A stretch of 49,953 bases of DNA, taken from assembly GCF_900104395.1 (NCBI RefSeq), contig NZ_FMXX01000018.1; one strand, written 5' to 3'. Both the position numbers and the translations under genes were made by a program. Below are positions 49,730 to 49,953 of the stretch, piece after piece. The notes beneath the pieces are model-generated. The model was not told the DNA's origin. It saw nothing but the letters and a program-made list of their open reading frames with translations, and searched no databases. Each line of letters begins with the position of its first letter. The stretch's first letter is position 1. Origin of the DNA: Fusobacterium_C necrophorum. GTDB lineage: Bacteria; Fusobacteriota; Fusobacteriia; Fusobacteriales; Fusobacteriaceae.

Positions 49730-49953
49730 ATGTTAAAAGACCTATTCCTTACCTCTAATTTACCACATATTTTACAAAATATCCAACCTTTTTTTTCTCC
49801 TGCGCATTTTCTCCACCTCATAAAATCTTTCAATGCTTTTTTACTTTGTGCTGATTATCAAAAAGCTTTCGTCTCTTTTGCTTGTCCTCAATGTGGGCTT
49901 ACTCATAAATTCCCAATTACTTGTAAAACTAGACTTTGTCCTACCTGTGGATA
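49730..49953 (+). mobile_element. IS91-family transposase, N-terminal part (cut by window edge)
   Basis: The frame starts at the ATG at 49730 (after AGAAAGAAGG) and stays open for 74 codons to the edge. It begins MLKDLFLTSNLPHILQ and contains FACPQCGLTHKFPITC then KTRLCPTCG at about residues 54-74, matching the zinc-binding N-terminal domain of IS91-type transposases (CPxCG, then C-x-R-x-CPxCG). These Y2 enzymes move by single-strand rolling-circle replication. The catalytic HUH and Tyr motifs would lie outside the window. Confidence 0.75.

Noticed and set aside
49585..49833. Minus-strand 82-codon frame with several Cys residues
   Set aside because: It lies opposite the IS91-type transposase start and through its hairpin; the Cys residues are by-products of the complementary strand.

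Overview
The window looks like a Fusobacterium chromosome, probably of the F. necrophorum/gonidiaformans type. This is inferred from low GC, leftward gene order, strong AAGGAGG-type ribosome sites, short Firmicute-like RpoB, a DUF3798-type ABC binding lipoprotein, and the pairing of histidine degradation with a glutamate-mutase reactivase. No database was searched. Nearly everything between 0.36 and 44.1 kb is on the minus strand, so operons read from right to left.

Layout. (1) 0.0-0.2 kb: the tail of a plus-strand gene, possibly an IS91-type transposase, with its terminator. (2) 0.3-5.8 kb: a five-gene ABC importer operon (binding lipoprotein, double ATPase, two permeases, small membrane protein) behind a near-perfect promoter. 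(3) 5.9-9.8 kb: a lone AAA-like/PD-(D/E)XK protein and a K+-dependent membrane pyrophosphatase. (4) 9.8-23.8 kb: the central transcription/translation cluster rpmG-tRNA-Trp-secE-nusG-rplKA-[L10 leader]-rplJL-rpoBC, continuing into yicC, gmk, rpoZ and apbE. (5) 23.8-27.7 kb: a TRAP transporter operon dctP-dctQ-dctM with a HAD phosphatase at its end.

(6) 28.0-38.6 kb: an eight-gene histidine-utilisation operon, hutU, two membrane transporters, hutI, fchA, hutH, ftcD and fhs. Together these convert histidine to glutamate plus NH3, and carry the formimino carbon through tetrahydrofolate towards formate and ATP. (7) 38.7-44.15 kb: a very AT-rich three-gene operon encoding an unrecognised protein, a 1015-residue BTAD/SARP-like AAA-TPR regulator, and a GlmL/MutL-like glutamate mutase reactivase. 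The hutU promoter and this operon's promoter share one architecture: two heptamers (R/T)T(T/A)AACG-like, 11 bp apart, with exactly 9 bp to the -10 hexamer and no -35 box. Streptomyces SARP activators bind arrangements like this. I infer that the regulator drives both histidine catabolism and its own operon, linking histidine-derived glutamate to B12-dependent glutamate fermentation. This is the strongest candidate for an undescribed system in the window.

(8) 44.35-49.95 kb: a decaying integrated element. It starts at an 18-bp 3' end of a tRNA-Leu gene (attachment-site scar), followed by an N-terminally deleted tyrosine integrase fused by deletion to a frameshifted excisionase. Next come a divergent repressor pair with a paired operator, a DinD homologue, a RES-domain protein (probable NAD+-degrading toxin family), a gene-poor zone with at least two gene relics, a hypothetical gene, and the start of an IS91-family transposase that leaves the window.
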